Of a DNA stretch of 14,682 nucleotides, positions 14,592-14,682 are shown piece by piece. Made by a program: the position numbers and the translations under genes. Origin of the DNA: CAYLQA01 sp964385695 (GTDB lineage Bacteria > Desulfobacterota > Desulfobulbia > Desulfobulbales > Desulfurivibrionaceae). Below the pieces are notes generated by a model. The model had not been told where the DNA came from. It worked only from the letters and a program-made list of their open reading frames with translations, and ran no database searches. Position 1 is the stretch's first letter. Each line of letters opens with the position of its first letter. The stretch covers positions 1 to 14,682 of the forward strand of contig CAYLQA010000063.1 in NCBI GenBank assembly GCA_964385695.1, read 5' to 3'.

Positions 14592-14682
14592 TTTTTTCAG
14601 ATAAAGATTTTTCCAAATTTCAATTTGTGTCTCATGTGAAAAGAGGTGATGGTAGCAGGTGCTGAACATGCAAAGCGAAACG

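Noticed and set aside
14649..14682. A possible start of another + strand gene at the window edge (ATG at 14649 or 14668)
   Set aside because: Only about ten codons are visible and neither start has a convincing ribosome site, so no call can be made.

Overview
The window looks like chromosomal DNA from an anaerobic, sulfur-metabolising deltaproteobacterium (Desulfobacterota, perhaps Desulfobulbales-like). This is inferred from gene content only: a DsrC-like protein, a two-cluster ferredoxin resembling Desulfovibrio africanus ferredoxin III, a UGA-encoded selenocysteine, and large membrane sensors with HAMP, PAS and DUF3365 domains. No rRNA, tRNA, CRISPR array or insertion sequence was found.

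Layout. Positions 1-989 hold no recognisable gene. Two chemoreceptor genes follow on the + strand (990-3359 and 3392-6187). Their sensor domains are unrelated, but their cytoplasmic halves are nearly identical, each with one ordinary HAMP and then six tandem 39-residue HAMP-like units. A perfect 36-bp palindrome and a small excisionase-type helix-turn-helix gene come next (6357-6572). A dus-ywbE pair lies on the - strand (6591-7797), divergent from a GAF-domain gene (8033-8833) that ends at a strong hairpin terminator.

The most interesting part is a compact - strand operon of six genes, read from 11315 down to 8954: a coiled-coil protein, a second small unknown protein, an FMN-binding split-barrel protein, a thioredoxin-like protein with TPR-like repeats, a DsrC-like protein and an Asp14 ferredoxin. 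The thioredoxin-like gene is interrupted by an in-frame TGA exactly at the first cysteine of its redox motif (U-I-G-C). A hairpin with bacterial SECIS geometry follows the TGA. I read this as a selenoprotein of 191 residues; an ordinary gene caller would start it after the active site and lose the redox motif. The DsrC-like protein has lost both canonical redox cysteines (W91 and V102 in their places) and ends instead in a Cys-Cys pair on a short extension. Together these suggest a poorly described thiol/selenol and iron-sulfur redox module.

On the + strand, 11946-14591 encodes a hybrid histidine kinase. Its periplasmic DUF3365/Tll0287-like domain has CVKNR where the family normally has the haem motif CxxCH. 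A structured intergenic region of about 630 bp separates it from the divergent redox operon, so the two may share regulatory DNA, but nothing here proves that the kinase controls the operon.
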